Source: Oxobacter pfennigii
GTDB taxonomy: Bacteria > Bacillota > Clostridia > Clostridiales > Oxobacteraceae
Assembly: GCF_001317355.1 (NCBI RefSeq)
Contig: NZ_LKET01000028.1
Coordinates: 62,001 to 126,000, forward strand
Reading direction: 5' to 3'
DNA: 64,000 bases
The first letter of the stretch is position 1. Each line of letters opens with the position of its first letter. Position numbers and translations under genes: made by a program. Positions 1 through 8,937 of the stretch are shown here, one piece after another. The notes under the pieces are model-generated. The model saw only the letters and a list, made by a program, of their open reading frames with translations, was not told the origin of the DNA and searched no databases.

Positions 1-153
1 CACTCTCCAGTCATCCCACAGAAGTCATCCTCTCCTCATAAACTCACGTTTATATGTTTAAATTAACCTTTTTAAAATTGTTTTATACTATAATAAAATT
101 TTCATTATTGGTAATTAAGCTGAAACTTTCATAAATTAATCTTGAATTTACAT

Positions 154-183
154 AAAAAAAAGAGGAACAATAAATATAGTTCC
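154..183 (-). terminator. Terminator after recN
   Basis: On the minus strand, a short hairpin (GGAAC, ten-base loop, GTTCC) at 164-183 is followed by an uninterrupted T-rich run at 154-161. It begins just past the recN stop codon. The rest of 1-153 is AT-rich and I see no supportable gene in it. Confidence 0.7.
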
Positions 184-186
184 GCT

Positions 187-1896
187 TTAATTTGCTTTTT
201 TAATTTTTTGAGACATAATAAGCATCTCTTCGGCATGCTGTAAAGTAAGGGCGGTTATTTTTGCTCCTACAAGCATCCTGGCTATTTCATTTATCTTTTC
301 TTTATGATTTAATATTTTGACACTCGTATTAGTTTTATTGCCATCTGATGCTTTGGATATATAAAAATGGGTATCCGCCATGGAAGCAATCTGCGGCAGA
401 TGAGTAACGCATATAATCTGATGGCTGCCTGATAATTGCCGCAATTTTTCACCTACGGCCTGTGCGGCTTTACCTGAAATACCCGTATCAATCTCATCAA
501 AAATAAGGCTGGGTATTTTATCGGTATATGCTAAAACGGTTTTTACTGCCAGCATTATACGGGATAGTTCACCTCCGGAGGCAATTTTTGATAAACTTTT
601 TTCCGGTTCTCCTATATTGGTGGATATAAGAAAGGTTATAATATCCACTCCCTTATCATTGCAAACTATCTGTCCGTCTTTTTTTATGATTTCAAAATTA
701 ACCACAAAACGGCTTTTATCCATACCCAGAAACTTTAACTCATCTTCTATACCTTTTTCCATTCTCCGTGCTGCAGCATGTCTTTCCTCCGATAATCCAG
801 CGCTTATATTAAAAAGGATTTTATTTTCTGAATCAAGGCGTGCTTTAAGGCTAGATATTCTTTCTTCGCTGTTTTGTATATTATCAATTTCTATATAGAT
901 TTTTTCCCTGTATTTAAGTATATCCTCTATGGTTGAACCATATTTGCGCTTAAGCTTGTTTATGGTATCCAAGCGATATTCCACCTGATCTATCAGTTCG
1001 GGATCAAAATCGATTTTTTCCCTATATCCTCTGATATCATTAATGGCGCCTTCAAGTCCGTAATATGAGTCTTCCAATGACTTATGGATTTCAGAAAGCT
1101 TCTCATCCAGATTCATAATACTTTTAAATTCGGATAAAGTTTTTCCAAGCCTGTCAAAGACCGAAGGTTGCTCTTCGCTCTCGTATAAATTATTATAAGA
1201 ATCATTAAGTACAGAAAATAATTTACCTGAATTTAAAAGCAGAGTTTTTTGTTTGTTAAGGTCCTCTTCCTCGCCTGTCTTAAGCTTGGATTCATCTATT
1301 TCCTTAAGCTGATAATTTAACAAATCCAGCCTTTGCTGCCTTTCCCTGTCATCCCCCATTATGGATTGAAGCTCCCTTTTTATATCCTGGACATTTGAAT
1401 AAACAACATGTACCTCATCTTTTAAAATGTGAAGCCTTTGACTTCCGAACATATCTAAAAGCTCCATATGATTTTCTTCTTTTAAAAGAGATTGGTGTTC
1501 ATGCTGGCCGTGAATATCAATTAAGTGGCTTCCTATGCTTTTAAGGACAGAAGTTGTTACCATCTTGCCGTTTATACGGCAGATGCTTTTACCGGATACA
1601 TTGAGCTCTCTTGACAGTATGATTATATCTTCATCAATGTCTATTCCGTTTTCCTCCATAATATTCTTCAAAGGGGAATTACTAATGAATTCAAAAATAC
1701 CTTCCACGTATGTCTTTTCATAGCCGTGCCTTATGATTTCCTTTGAAGCGCGATCACCTAATATAAAGTTTACAGAATCGATTATAATAGATTTTCCTGC
1801 GCCGGTTTCTCCTGTCAGAATATTTAAGCCTTTTGAAAATTCAAGTTTCAAGTCTTCTATTAATGCAAAATCCTTTATATGTAAATTCAGGAGCAT
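187..1896 (-). CDS. recN: DNA repair protein RecN
   Basis: SMC-like ATPase of double-strand-break repair; cytoplasmic, acts on DNA ends with RecA. The 569-residue length fits the family. A Walker A motif GETGAGKS lies at residues 29-36, a long coiled-coil region occupies roughly 150-370, an ABC signature (ASGGELSR) is near 440, and a Walker B stretch (LIFDEIDTGISG) is near 470. Start chosen at ATG with AGGAGGG seven bases upstream. It follows argR by 12 bases, the usual Firmicutes order argR-recN. Confidence 0.96.
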   Translation of the reverse strand: MLLNLHIKDFALIEDLKLEFSKGLNILTGETGAGKSIIIDSVNFILGDRASKEIIRHGYEKTYVEGIFEFISNSPLKNIMEENGIDIDEDIIILSRELNVSGKSICRINGKMVTTSVLKSIGSHLIDIHGQHEHQSLLKEENHMELLDMFGSQRLHILKDEVHVVYSNVQDIKRELQSIMGDDRERQQRLDLLNYQLKEIDESKLKTGEEEDLNKQKTLLLNSGKLFSVLNDSYNNLYESEEQPSVFDRLGKTLSEFKSIMNLDEKLSEIHKSLEDSYYGLEGAINDIRGYREKIDFDPELIDQVEYRLDTINKLKRKYGSTIEDILKYREKIYIEIDNIQNSEERISSLKARLDSENKILFNISAGLSEERHAAARRMEKGIEDELKFLGMDKSRFVVNFEIIKKDGQIVCNDKGVDIITFLISTNIGEPEKSLSKIASGGELSRIMLAVKTVLAYTDKIPSLIFDEIDTGISGKAAQAVGEKLRQLSGSHQIICVTHLPQIASMADTHFYISKASDGNKTNTSVKILNHKEKINEIARMLVGAKITALTLQHAEEMLIMSQKIKKAN

Positions 1897-1908
1897 TAAT
1901 AAACCCTC

Positions 1909-2361
1909 CTATGCATTAATCAGCTTTTTAAATTTGCCCACAAGCTCTTCAGCTTTTTCGTTGCTTCTTGTAAGTACAAATATGGTATTGTCCCCTGCCA
2001 ATGTACCTACAATGCCGTCCCAGTTTAAGGAATCGATGGCTTCAGCTGCAGATGGGGCAGAACCTGATATTGTTTTCATGACAATCATGTTATTCACATA
2101 ATCAATCATAAGAACGGTCTGGGAAAAAATTGATATCAACCTGTCAGAAAGCAAATTTTCCGTAGGGGCAATGGCAGCATATTTATAGTTGCCGCTGTTT
2201 GATAGCACTTTGATAAGCTTCAGCTCTTTAATATCACGGGAAACTGTAGCCTGCGTCACGTCTATGCCGGATTTTTTAAGCTCTTCAGCCAAATCTTCCT
2301 GAGTCTCTATTTCCTTATTGTTGATAATCTCCAGAATTTTTGCATGTCTTGCTATTTTCAT
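1909..2361 (-). CDS. argR: Arginine repressor ArgR/AhrC
   Basis: Arginine-responsive transcription factor; represses arginine biosynthesis and activates catabolism as an arginine-bound hexamer. The 150-residue product has the family layout: an N-terminal winged helix (residues 1-70, with the [12 protein letters not shown] recognition segment) and a C-terminal oligomerisation and arginine-binding domain ending in GTLAGDNT near 118-125. Start ATG is preceded by GGAGG. It lies between nadK and recN, the standard arrangement, so the location alone does not indicate a local target. Confidence 0.95.
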   Translation of the reverse strand: MKIARHAKILEIINNKEIETQEDLAEELKKSGIDVTQATVSRDIKELKLIKVLSNSGNYKYAAIAPTENLLSDRLISIFSQTVLMIDYVNNMIVMKTISGSAPSAAEAIDSLNWDGIVGTLAGDNTIFVLTRSNEKAEELVGKFKKLINA

Positions 2362-2388
2362 CTGTTAGCTATCCTCCGTTTATAAAAT

Positions 2389-3237
2389 TTATCTTTCAGT
2401 TATTTTAGTTCTTAAGACGTCATAAAAAGTTCTGTTTGACAATTTTATAAGTCTTGTACAAAAAGGTGCTTTGCTTATTGAAACATATTGTCCTTCATTT
2501 ATTTTATATCCTTCCTGTCCGTCTACTGTAAGGTATGCATTTCCGTAATTCTCTTCCAAATCCACCCTTACGGTTTCACTGTCAGATATCACTATGGATT
2601 TGTTAAATAAAGAGTGGGGGCAAATGGGAGTTAAGGTCATAACAGACAGGTTAGGGCTTATTATAGGGCCTCCAGCTGACAGCGAATATGCCGTAGAGCC
2701 TGTAGGTGAGGCTATAATAAGACCGTCTCCGCTCAGTGAAGTAACGTAATCATCGTTTATATATACCTTAAGCCTCAATATTCTCGACAAGGTGCCTCTT
2801 GTAAAAGCAATATCATTTAAAGCATAAAACTTTTTAAAGATACCATTTTCCGCTACTTTAGCTTCCAGCATAATTCTGTTTTCAATGTGGAACTCTCCAT
2901 TTAAAGTTTTCTCAAGGGATTCAAATATCTCTTTTACTTCCACTTCGGCAAGAAAACCTAAATGACCTAAATTAATTCCTAGAAGAGGAGTATCATACTT
3001 GGATACTTCTCTTGAAACACCAAGGATTGTACCATCTCCTCCCAAAACAAGGATGAAATCCGACTGCTTGTATATATCTTCTGTTTTATAAGAGTACTGT
3101 TTCAAATTAAGCTTGGATGCAATGCTTTTTGAGAGGAGTATAGTTCCCCCTCTTTCTCCAATCCAGTTTATTATATTTTTAGTTATACTCAAATCCTTAT
3201 CTTTATCAATATTAACAATTATTCCTATTTTATTCAT
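2389..3237 (-). CDS. nadK: NAD kinase
   Basis: Phosphorylates NAD to NADP with ATP or polyphosphate; cytoplasmic. The 282-residue product has the diagnostic GGDGT motif at residues 66-70, the following GINLGHLGFL segment, and the SPTGSTAYSLSAGGPI nucleotide-binding loop. I place the start at the ATG encoding MNKIGI, behind GGTGAG, rather than at the GTG three codons earlier. It sits in a tlyA-nadK-argR-recN run with short gaps, probably one transcript. Confidence 0.95.
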   Translation of the reverse strand: MNKIGIIVNIDKDKDLSITKNIINWIGERGGTILLSKSIASKLNLKQYSYKTEDIYKQSDFILVLGGDGTILGVSREVSKYDTPLLGINLGHLGFLAEVEVKEIFESLEKTLNGEFHIENRIMLEAKVAENGIFKKFYALNDIAFTRGTLSRILRLKVYINDDYVTSLSGDGLIIASPTGSTAYSLSAGGPIISPNLSVMTLTPICPHSLFNKSIVISDSETVRVDLEENYGNAYLTVDGQEGYKINEGQYVSISKAPFCTRLIKLSNRTFYDVLRTKITER

Positions 3238-3330
3238 ACAGCTCACCGTCCAGCTAACTATAACAATTATTCAAAAAATTTTTATGATAATCTTTATAAA
3301 TCATATCCATTACAAAAGAATAAAATACAG

Positions 3331-4140
3331 CTATACAAATTCACTATGTGACTTTTCAACCACCGAAATAACTTTAGAATCAGTATCAAACCCGGTATCG
3401 ATAAAAGGTGTATTTTTCAAATGAGCCAGGTACTCGATATTTCCTTCGGGGCCTTTTATGGGCGAGAATGAAAGAGCTATAACGGAGAAGCCACTATCAG
3501 ATGCAAATTTTAAAACAGAGCTTATTACTTCCCTGTGGGTCTTTGGATCTTTAACAACCCCTTTTTTGCCTACCTTATCCCTTCCGGCTTCAAATTGGGG
3601 CTTGATTAAGCAAATGACTTCGCCCTCACTGTTTAACAGCTTTTTTACAACAGGCAGTACCAGCCGCAAGGAGATGAAAGATACATCGATAGTGCATATA
3701 TCGCATAAATACCCTATATCTTCTTCTTTGACGTAACGGATGTTCGTTCGTTCCATAAGGGTTACTCTTTTATCATTTCTAAGTTCCCAGGCAAACTGCC
3801 CGTACCCTACATCTATGGAGACAACGCTTTTCGCACCATTTTTCAAAAGGCAATCTGTAAAGCCTCCCGTTGAGGCGCCTACATCTATAGCTTTTTTATT
3901 CAATACACTTATATTAAATTCCTGCAGGGCTTTTTCAAGTTTTAAACCTCCCCTGCTTACATAAGGTATTAAAGTTCCCTTTACTTCTATATTTGAATCC
4001 GCGTTTACTATGTCTCCCGGTTTATCATACCGCTTATTTTCAATAAAAATCAAGCCTGCCATTATGCTTTTTCTTGCCTTCTCTCGAGTAGGAAAAAAGC
4101 CGCGGTTTACAAGCAGAGTATCCAATCTTTCTTTAGCCAT
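3331..4140 (-). CDS. tlyA: TlyA family rRNA 2'-O-methyltransferase
   Basis: S4-domain plus FtsJ-type methyltransferase; the family modifies rRNA and some members act as haemolysins. The 269-residue protein has an N-terminal S4 RNA-binding region (about 1-60, starting MAKERLDTLLVNRGFF) and an SAM-binding motif AIDVGASTGGFTDCLL near residue 85. ATG start with GGGAGA upstream. Its position between dxs and nadK matches the yqxC locus of Firmicutes. The exact rRNA target is not visible in the sequence. Confidence 0.9.
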   Translation of the reverse strand: MAKERLDTLLVNRGFFPTREKARKSIMAGLIFIENKRYDKPGDIVNADSNIEVKGTLIPYVSRGGLKLEKALQEFNISVLNKKAIDVGASTGGFTDCLLKNGAKSVVSIDVGYGQFAWELRNDKRVTLMERTNIRYVKEEDIGYLCDICTIDVSFISLRLVLPVVKKLLNSEGEVICLIKPQFEAGRDKVGKKGVVKDPKTHREVISSVLKFASDSGFSVIALSFSPIKGPEGNIEYLAHLKNTPFIDTGFDTDSKVISVVEKSHSEFV

Positions 4141-4180
4141 TTTAATCTCCCATATAATTTCATAGACCGTGTAAATGAAT

Positions 4181-6046
4181 TTACAGCATATTCAATATAG
4201 TTTTTATAATTCCCTTGGAATCCAGATTATATTTGTCAAAAAGCTTCGAGTAATTGCCCTGAGGTACGAATTCATCAGGAAAACCAAGGGTTTTTATCTT
4301 TTTATCCGATATATTATGCTGGCTTAAAAGCTCTAATATGCCTGAACCAAAGCCGCCTTTAATGACATTATCTTCAATTGTAACTACAATTCTATAATTT
4401 TTAATTTCATTAAGCAGTGTATTTTCATCAAGAGGTTTAACAAACCTGGCATTTATAAGCCCAACATCTATTCCTGAATTTCCTAAATCCCAAGCTGCCT
4501 TATATGCAAAGGCAGTCATCTTGCCGCAGGATATAATAAGTACATCCTTGCCCCTTTTTATTACTTCGGCTTTATATGGTTCAAGCTTTACCTGCTCATT
4601 AAAAACTATACCTTCAATATCGGTACCTCTGGGATATCTTATGGCAACGGGGCAATTTAACTTAAGGCTTAAGGAAAGCATTTCTCTAAGCTCTTTTGTT
4701 GATTTTGGAGCCATTATTACTATATTGGGTATATGTCTTAAAAATGAAAGATCAAAAACTCCCTGATGGGTTTCACCGTCATCCCCGACAATTCCGCTTC
4801 TGTCAATGGCAAGAACTACAGGAAGATTTTGTATGCAAACATCATGAAGTATCTGGTCATAAGCTCTCTGCAAAAAAGTAGAATATACTGCAACAACAGG
4901 CTTCATACCGCTTACAGCAAGTCCCGCTGCCATGGTTACGGCATGCTGCTCGGCAATGCCTACGTCAAAAAACCTGTCGGGAAAATTCCTTGAAAAATTA
5001 GTAAGGCCTGTACCTTCAGGCATGGCTGCAGTTACGGCTACTATATTCTTATCAGCTTGAGCCAGTTTTATTAGCTCATCGCCGAAAACTTCAGAATAGG
5101 TTGTATTGCTTTTGCCTAAAAATTCCCCTGTATCAACATCAAAAATTCCTACTCCGTGAAATTTATCAGGCCTTTTCTCGGCCAAATTATAACCTTTGCC
5201 TTTTTTAGTCATAACATGAATCAGAACAGGCCCTTTTATTTTTTTAGACCTTAAAAGCACATCTTTAAGCATTCCTATATCATGACCGTCTACAGGCCCT
5301 AAATATGTAAAGCCGAAATCTTCAAAAAGCATGCCGGGTACCAGAAAGTATTTTAAACTGTCCTTCATCCTTTCAACGGCCTTGGCGATATCCTTGCCCA
5401 CAACCGGTATTTTTTTAAGCATTTGCTCTAAATTATGTTTGAACTTGGAATAAGCCGGTTCTGTCCTTAATTTGCTTAAATATGAGGAAATGCTGCCTAC
5501 ATTTTTTGATATGGACATCTGGTTATCGTTTAATATGACCGTAAGATTTGTATTGCTGGCTCCTGCATCATTCAAGGCTTCAAAAGCCATACCTCCCGTT
5601 AAGGCACCGTCACCTATGACAGCTACAACATGAAAATCATCCTTGTTTATATCCCGGGCTCTGCTTATGCCAAGAGCAGCAGAAATGGAGGTGCTGCTGT
5701 GCCCGGTCTGAAATACGTCATATATGCTTTCATTTCTTTTAGGGAAGCCGCTTAAACCGTTAAACTGCCTTAATTTATCAAAATGATGCATTCTGCCTGT
5801 TATTATTTTATGTATATATGATTGGTGACCTACGTCCCATATAATCTTATCTTCCGGGGTCTTATAAACACTGTGGAGGGCTAATGTAAGTTCAACTACA
5901 CCCAGGTTTGATGCAAGATGCCCTCCGGTTTTGGATACATTCTGTATTATAAACTCTCTAATATCATGTGCAAGACTTTTCAATTCCTTGTCATCCATAT
6001 TTCTTATATCTTCGGGATAAAGTATTTTGCTATTATGGCTCAACAT
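4181..6046 (-). CDS. dxs: 1-deoxy-D-xylulose-5-phosphate synthase
   Basis: Thiamine-diphosphate enzyme condensing pyruvate and glyceraldehyde 3-phosphate, the first step of the MEP isoprenoid pathway. The 621 residues match the family. Visible motifs are the ThDP-binding GDGALTGGMAFEA near 150, the transketolase central-domain catalytic Glu in GIAEQHAV near 365, and RYPRGTD near 470. ispA lies on the same strand 1.8 kb upstream, so precursor and prenyl-chain synthesis share the locus, with OLE RNA and oapA between them. Confidence 0.96.
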   Translation of the reverse strand: MLSHNSKILYPEDIRNMDDKELKSLAHDIREFIIQNVSKTGGHLASNLGVVELTLALHSVYKTPEDKIIWDVGHQSYIHKIITGRMHHFDKLRQFNGLSGFPKRNESIYDVFQTGHSSTSISAALGISRARDINKDDFHVVAVIGDGALTGGMAFEALNDAGASNTNLTVILNDNQMSISKNVGSISSYLSKLRTEPAYSKFKHNLEQMLKKIPVVGKDIAKAVERMKDSLKYFLVPGMLFEDFGFTYLGPVDGHDIGMLKDVLLRSKKIKGPVLIHVMTKKGKGYNLAEKRPDKFHGVGIFDVDTGEFLGKSNTTYSEVFGDELIKLAQADKNIVAVTAAMPEGTGLTNFSRNFPDRFFDVGIAEQHAVTMAAGLAVSGMKPVVAVYSTFLQRAYDQILHDVCIQNLPVVLAIDRSGIVGDDGETHQGVFDLSFLRHIPNIVIMAPKSTKELREMLSLSLKLNCPVAIRYPRGTDIEGIVFNEQVKLEPYKAEVIKRGKDVLIISCGKMTAFAYKAAWDLGNSGIDVGLINARFVKPLDENTLLNEIKNYRIVVTIEDNVIKGGFGSGILELLSQHNISDKKIKTLGFPDEFVPQGNYSKLFDKYNLDSKGIIKTILNML

Positions 6047-6108
6047 ATGATTTTTTGTCCTTTCAGCTTTAGAATCATAGACTAATTATTGTGCAAAGCT
6101 TATAACAC

Positions 6109-6696
6109 TTACTTTTTTCTGTTGAAAACATTTTTGATTTTTTCGAAAATATACCCTGTCCTGTAAACTATGTTATTGCACTCGGTAATTGCAAAATGCT
6201 TTCCTAAGGCCTTGCCCCCCACAGTTACAGCTGCAATTACAGAGCTTAACAATATAGTTAATAAAAACCTGTCATTATCATTCTTGACAAATAAAAGTCT
6301 TGAAATAACAACAGCGCCTGCGGCACCGCTTATTATTCCGCAAATATCCCCTATGACATCATTGCACAGGCTGGATATTTTGCTGGCATTTCTTATTAAA
6401 TAGACGGATGTTTTAGCTCCGGTAAGCTTTCTTGCAGACATTGAATGAAAGGGTTTTTCATCGGCGGCTGTGACAGCCACTCCCAATACATCAAAGATAA
6501 TGCCTATAAAAATTATAATTATCAATATTAGAAATGCTACTAATACTTGGACATTTCTTAGTAGCATTTCAGATATTAAGCTTAAGCCTAAGGATATTAT
6601 AAGTGTTAAAAAAATTATTTTAATAGCCCAATTATAATGACTGTGATTGAAACCAGAAGATCTTTTCTTATTAAATTTTACCTTCTTTTTGGCCAA
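6109..6696 (-). CDS. oapA: OLE-associated membrane protein OapA
   Basis: Predicted 195-residue integral membrane protein. A basic N-terminus (residues 1-25, rich in Lys) precedes hydrophobic segments at about 27-47, 48-72, 113-135 and 140-165. A DxxxD motif (DVIGD) lies about residues 109-113, which I compare with the conserved aspartate pair of OapA. It starts with TTG, eight bases after GGAGG at 6705-6709, directly after the 3' end of the OLE RNA. By established knowledge OapA binds OLE RNA and brings it to the membrane; identity here rests on position, size, topology and the motif. Confidence 0.85.
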   Translation of the reverse strand: MAKKKVKFNKKRSSGFNHSHYNWAIKIIFLTLIISLGLSLISEMLLRNVQVLVAFLILIIIIFIGIIFDVLGVAVTAADEKPFHSMSARKLTGAKTSVYLIRNASKISSLCNDVIGDICGIISGAAGAVVISRLLFVKNDNDRFLLTILLSSVIAAVTVGGKALGKHFAITECNNIVYRTGYIFEKIKNVFNRKK

Positions 6697-6719
6697 ATTT
6701 ATATCCTCCGGATATTATG

Positions 6720-7304
6720 TAGTATAGGTGGCAACACATTGAGTAAAGTTTGCGGCTTAGGTCCAGCAGGATTTCCCGTACCAGGCACTGAAATGTCGCC
6801 ATTCCAGCGGTTTCCCATTAGCCCGGTACCTGCTGTGTTACCATCAGCAGGGCTGGATTACCACTTAGTCCACACTGCAATCCCCAATGTGCTTCATGAT
6901 AGAACAGTCTAGGAGATTTCCCCAGCAACCGTACTCATTTTTAGCCTCTTTTGCATAATAGGTTTCATACAGCAATAATCCTTCATATTGGCCCATATTT
7001 CGGGATTTGACCCTATTCCCCCTATTACACTCAAGGCAGGCTACACTGCATATAGCAACAAATGTACCACACTGCAGGTTTCACCCCAAGCCGTAGAAAA
7101 TCTACGAACTTGGGCCTCCACGGAAGTAGGGTCATGCATTGCATGCCATTGCAAGATGCCCTATCCTCCTTACTCCCAGCACCAACCCCCGACTGGGCGT
7201 CAAAAGCTGGCACAAGGAACTTCATCGATATGCCCTTATGCGAATTTTTAGGCCCGCCCTCAAAATGAGTAGAATTGACTAGAATACTGCACCACCTACA
7301 AAGC
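6720..7304 (-). ncRNA. ole: OLE RNA (ornate large extremophilic RNA)
   Basis: About 585 nt, GC-richer than its surroundings and with no convincing protein reading frame. It is enclosed by a long-range helix pairing minus-strand UAGGUGG (7292-7298) with CCACCUA (6725-6731). Internal hairpins include CCCAAG/CTTGGG around CGTAG/CTACG (7085-7114) and TAGGG...CCCTA with nested TGCA pairing (7127-7163). Size, ispA-side/dxs-side location and the oapA gene immediately downstream match the known OLE locus. OLE RNAs form membrane-associated ribonucleoprotein particles linked to stress, alcohol, cold and Mg2+ tolerance. Ends are inferred from the promoter and the closing helix. Confidence 0.9.
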
Positions 7305-7310
7305 AAATAA

Positions 7311-7339
7311 ATTATAGCACATTAAATTTTAATATTCAA
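7311..7339 (-). promoter_or_regulatory. Promoter of the OLE RNA
   Basis: TTGAAT (7334-7339) and TATAAT (7311-7316) are separated by 17 bases, a vegetative sigma-A type promoter. Predicted start is a G near 7304, a few bases before the OLE closing helix. It lies just past the stop codon of the upstream PAP2-family gene, so OLE-oapA-dxs can be transcribed independently of the xse/ispA genes. Confidence 0.75.
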
Positions 7340-7349
7340 ATGTAATAAA

Positions 7350-7790
7350 CTACAATAAAACTGCTGTAAAAAGGCCTACAAAAGCTCCTGCAATTACCTC
7401 TATGGGAGTGTGCCCCAACAGCTCTTTTAGTTCTTCTTCAGGAAATTTTCCCGCAAGCAGTTTATCGTTAATTATGGTATTTAGAACCCTTGCCTGTTTT
7501 CCAGCTGCTCTTCTCACACCGGCAGCATCATACATAACAACAAAAGATATAACGGCAGAAATGGCAAAATCGGAAGAGTCAAAACCGCAGACTTTTCCAA
7601 CGGATACGGTAAGAGCTACAACAAACGCCGAATGGGAGCTAGGCATCCCCCCGGATCCCACCAAACGCGTGAAGTCTATCTTTTTACAGCTTGCATAAAC
7701 GAAAAGAACTTTTAAAATCTGTGCAACCGACCATCCTGCGATAGACGTTAACAGTATCTTATTTGATAATATCTTGCCAAGTGTCGCCAA
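7350..7790 (-). CDS. Divergent PAP2 family membrane protein (YuiD-like, DUF212)
   Basis: The 146-residue membrane protein matches the divergent PAP2/acid phosphatase family: GSGGMPSSHSA near residue 45 (the PSSH signature), a later YDAAGVRRAAGKQA segment near 90, and GHTPIEV near 128. Three to four hydrophobic segments. TTG start behind AGGGGGGC. Substrate unknown; lipid phosphate or prenyl-diphosphate phosphatase is an inference from the fold and from the neighbouring ispA. It ends 11 bases before the OLE promoter. Confidence 0.85.
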   Translation of the reverse strand: MATLGKILSNKILLTSIAGWSVAQILKVLFVYASCKKIDFTRLVGSGGMPSSHSAFVVALTVSVGKVCGFDSSDFAISAVISFVVMYDAAGVRRAAGKQARVLNTIINDKLLAGKFPEEELKELLGHTPIEVIAGAFVGLFTAVLL

Positions 7791-7802
7791 TTTCTTGCCC
7801 CC

Positions 7803-8687
7803 CTAATACTCCCTATTTAATAAATATTCAGTAAGCATATATAAAAATTCTGCTTTTTCTTTATAAAAACTAATTAAATTAAGTGCGTCATTTGTCAGCC
7901 TGGCGGCCATTTCCCTTGAGCTTTTAAGGCCAACTAAGCTGACATAAGTTGATTTATTGCTTTTTAAATCGCTGCCATGCTTTTTACCCAGCTTTGCATC
8001 ATCGCCAACAACATCCAATATATCATCTATAATTTGAAAGGCAAGGCCCAGTTTTTGAGCAAAATCAGTCAATCTGGTTAAGTCATCAGCATTTACCCTT
8101 GAAATAACTGCCGATGACCTCACTGAGGCGGTGATCAAGGCACCTGTCTTGTTTTTATGCATATATTCAACGGTTTTAATATCACAAGGCTTATTTTCAT
8201 TTTCAATATCCACTACCTGGCCGCCAATCATTCCGTAAATTCCCGCTGCTTTTGAGATTTCATATGAGGCAGCAATGAACCGTGTATCATTATATTTGAG
8301 GGAAAAATCCAGAATATGTTCATAGGCAAAATTCAAAAGAGCATCTCCTGACAGTATTGCACAAGCCTCTCCATATACTTTGTGATTGGTGAGTTTTCCC
8401 CTCCTGTAATCATCGTTATCGATAGCCGGCAAATCATCATGTATCAAAGAATAAGTGTGAATCATCTCCACAGCTGCCGCAAAGGGAAGTATGAATTCGG
8501 CTTTGCAGTCAAAGATTTCGCCGACTGTAAGCATCAATATGGGACGCATTCTTTTGCCTCCGGCAAAAAGACTATATCTCATGGAGTCTAAGAGGTTATT
8601 GATGTATGCTTCATCCCTGGGTATTATACTGTTAAGATATGAATTGATTTTTGCCTGCATATCCTCGAGTTTTTCTTTGAACTGCAT
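7803..8687 (-). CDS. ispA: Farnesyl/geranylgeranyl diphosphate synthase (polyprenyl synthetase)
   Basis: Elongates allylic diphosphates with isopentenyl diphosphate. The 294-residue product carries the first Asp-rich motif DDLPAIDNDD near residue 84, the second Asp-rich motif DDILDVVGD near 220, and the GGKRMRP segment near 45. I start it at ATG (MQFKEKLED) one base after the xseB stop, with GGAAGGA upstream; the longer reading frame runs back into xseB and is unlikely. The order xseA-xseB-ispA is the standard Firmicutes operon. Confidence 0.93.
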   Translation of the reverse strand: MQFKEKLEDMQAKINSYLNSIIPRDEAYINNLLDSMRYSLFAGGKRMRPILMLTVGEIFDCKAEFILPFAAAVEMIHTYSLIHDDLPAIDNDDYRRGKLTNHKVYGEACAILSGDALLNFAYEHILDFSLKYNDTRFIAASYEISKAAGIYGMIGGQVVDIENENKPCDIKTVEYMHKNKTGALITASVRSSAVISRVNADDLTRLTDFAQKLGLAFQIIDDILDVVGDDAKLGKKHGSDLKSNKSTYVSLVGLKSSREMAARLTNDALNLISFYKEKAEFLYMLTEYLLNREY

Positions 8688-8688
8688 A

Positions 8689-8937
8689 CTATCCTTCCGC
8701 CTCCATAGTAAATGGGACTTCTTTTTTATCCGCACTGCCTTCATTGACAAGCATTGTGATTTTGGATTCTGCCGTATCTAATTTTTGCTGGCAAACTCGA
8801 ACAAGCCCTATACCCTCCTCATAAAATTTAAGTGAGTCGTCTAAATTCAAGTTGCCTTCCTGAAGCTTTGCAATGATTTTTTCTAATTTTTCCAAAGCTT
8901 CTTCAAATTTTATGTTTTCATTTTTCTGTGTTTTCAA
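8689..8937 (-). CDS. xseB: Exodeoxyribonuclease VII small subunit
   Basis: Small helical subunit that joins XseA to form the ATP-independent exonuclease VII, degrading single-stranded DNA. The 82-residue reading is based on a TTG start eight bases after AGGGGAG; an earlier start in the open frame lacks this spacing. The FEEALEKLEKIIAKLQEGNL core near residues 11-30 and LDDSLKFYEEG are typical. It overlaps the end of xseA by 20 bases, indicating translational coupling. Confidence 0.92.
   Translation of the reverse strand: MKTQKNENIKFEEALEKLEKIIAKLQEGNLNLDDSLKFYEEGIGLVRVCQQKLDTAESKITMLVNEGSADKKEVPFTMEAEG

Noticed and set aside
1-60. Possible start of spoIVB at the window edge
   Set aside because: spoIVB often follows recN, but only about 50 bases with ambiguous starts are visible.
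4521-4993. Plus-strand open frames inside dxs
   Set aside because: Shadows of the dxs coding sequence; no ribosome site and no recognisable domains.
6637-7306. Several open frames of 68-91 codons on both strands within the OLE region
   Set aside because: They lack ribosome sites, overlap each other on both strands and have protein compositions unlike real genes; structured RNA explains the open frames better.
7803-8750. Longer ispA start reaching into xseB
   Set aside because: The extension would overlap xseB by 60 bases and lacks family similarity; the ATG right after the xseB stop has a ribosome site.
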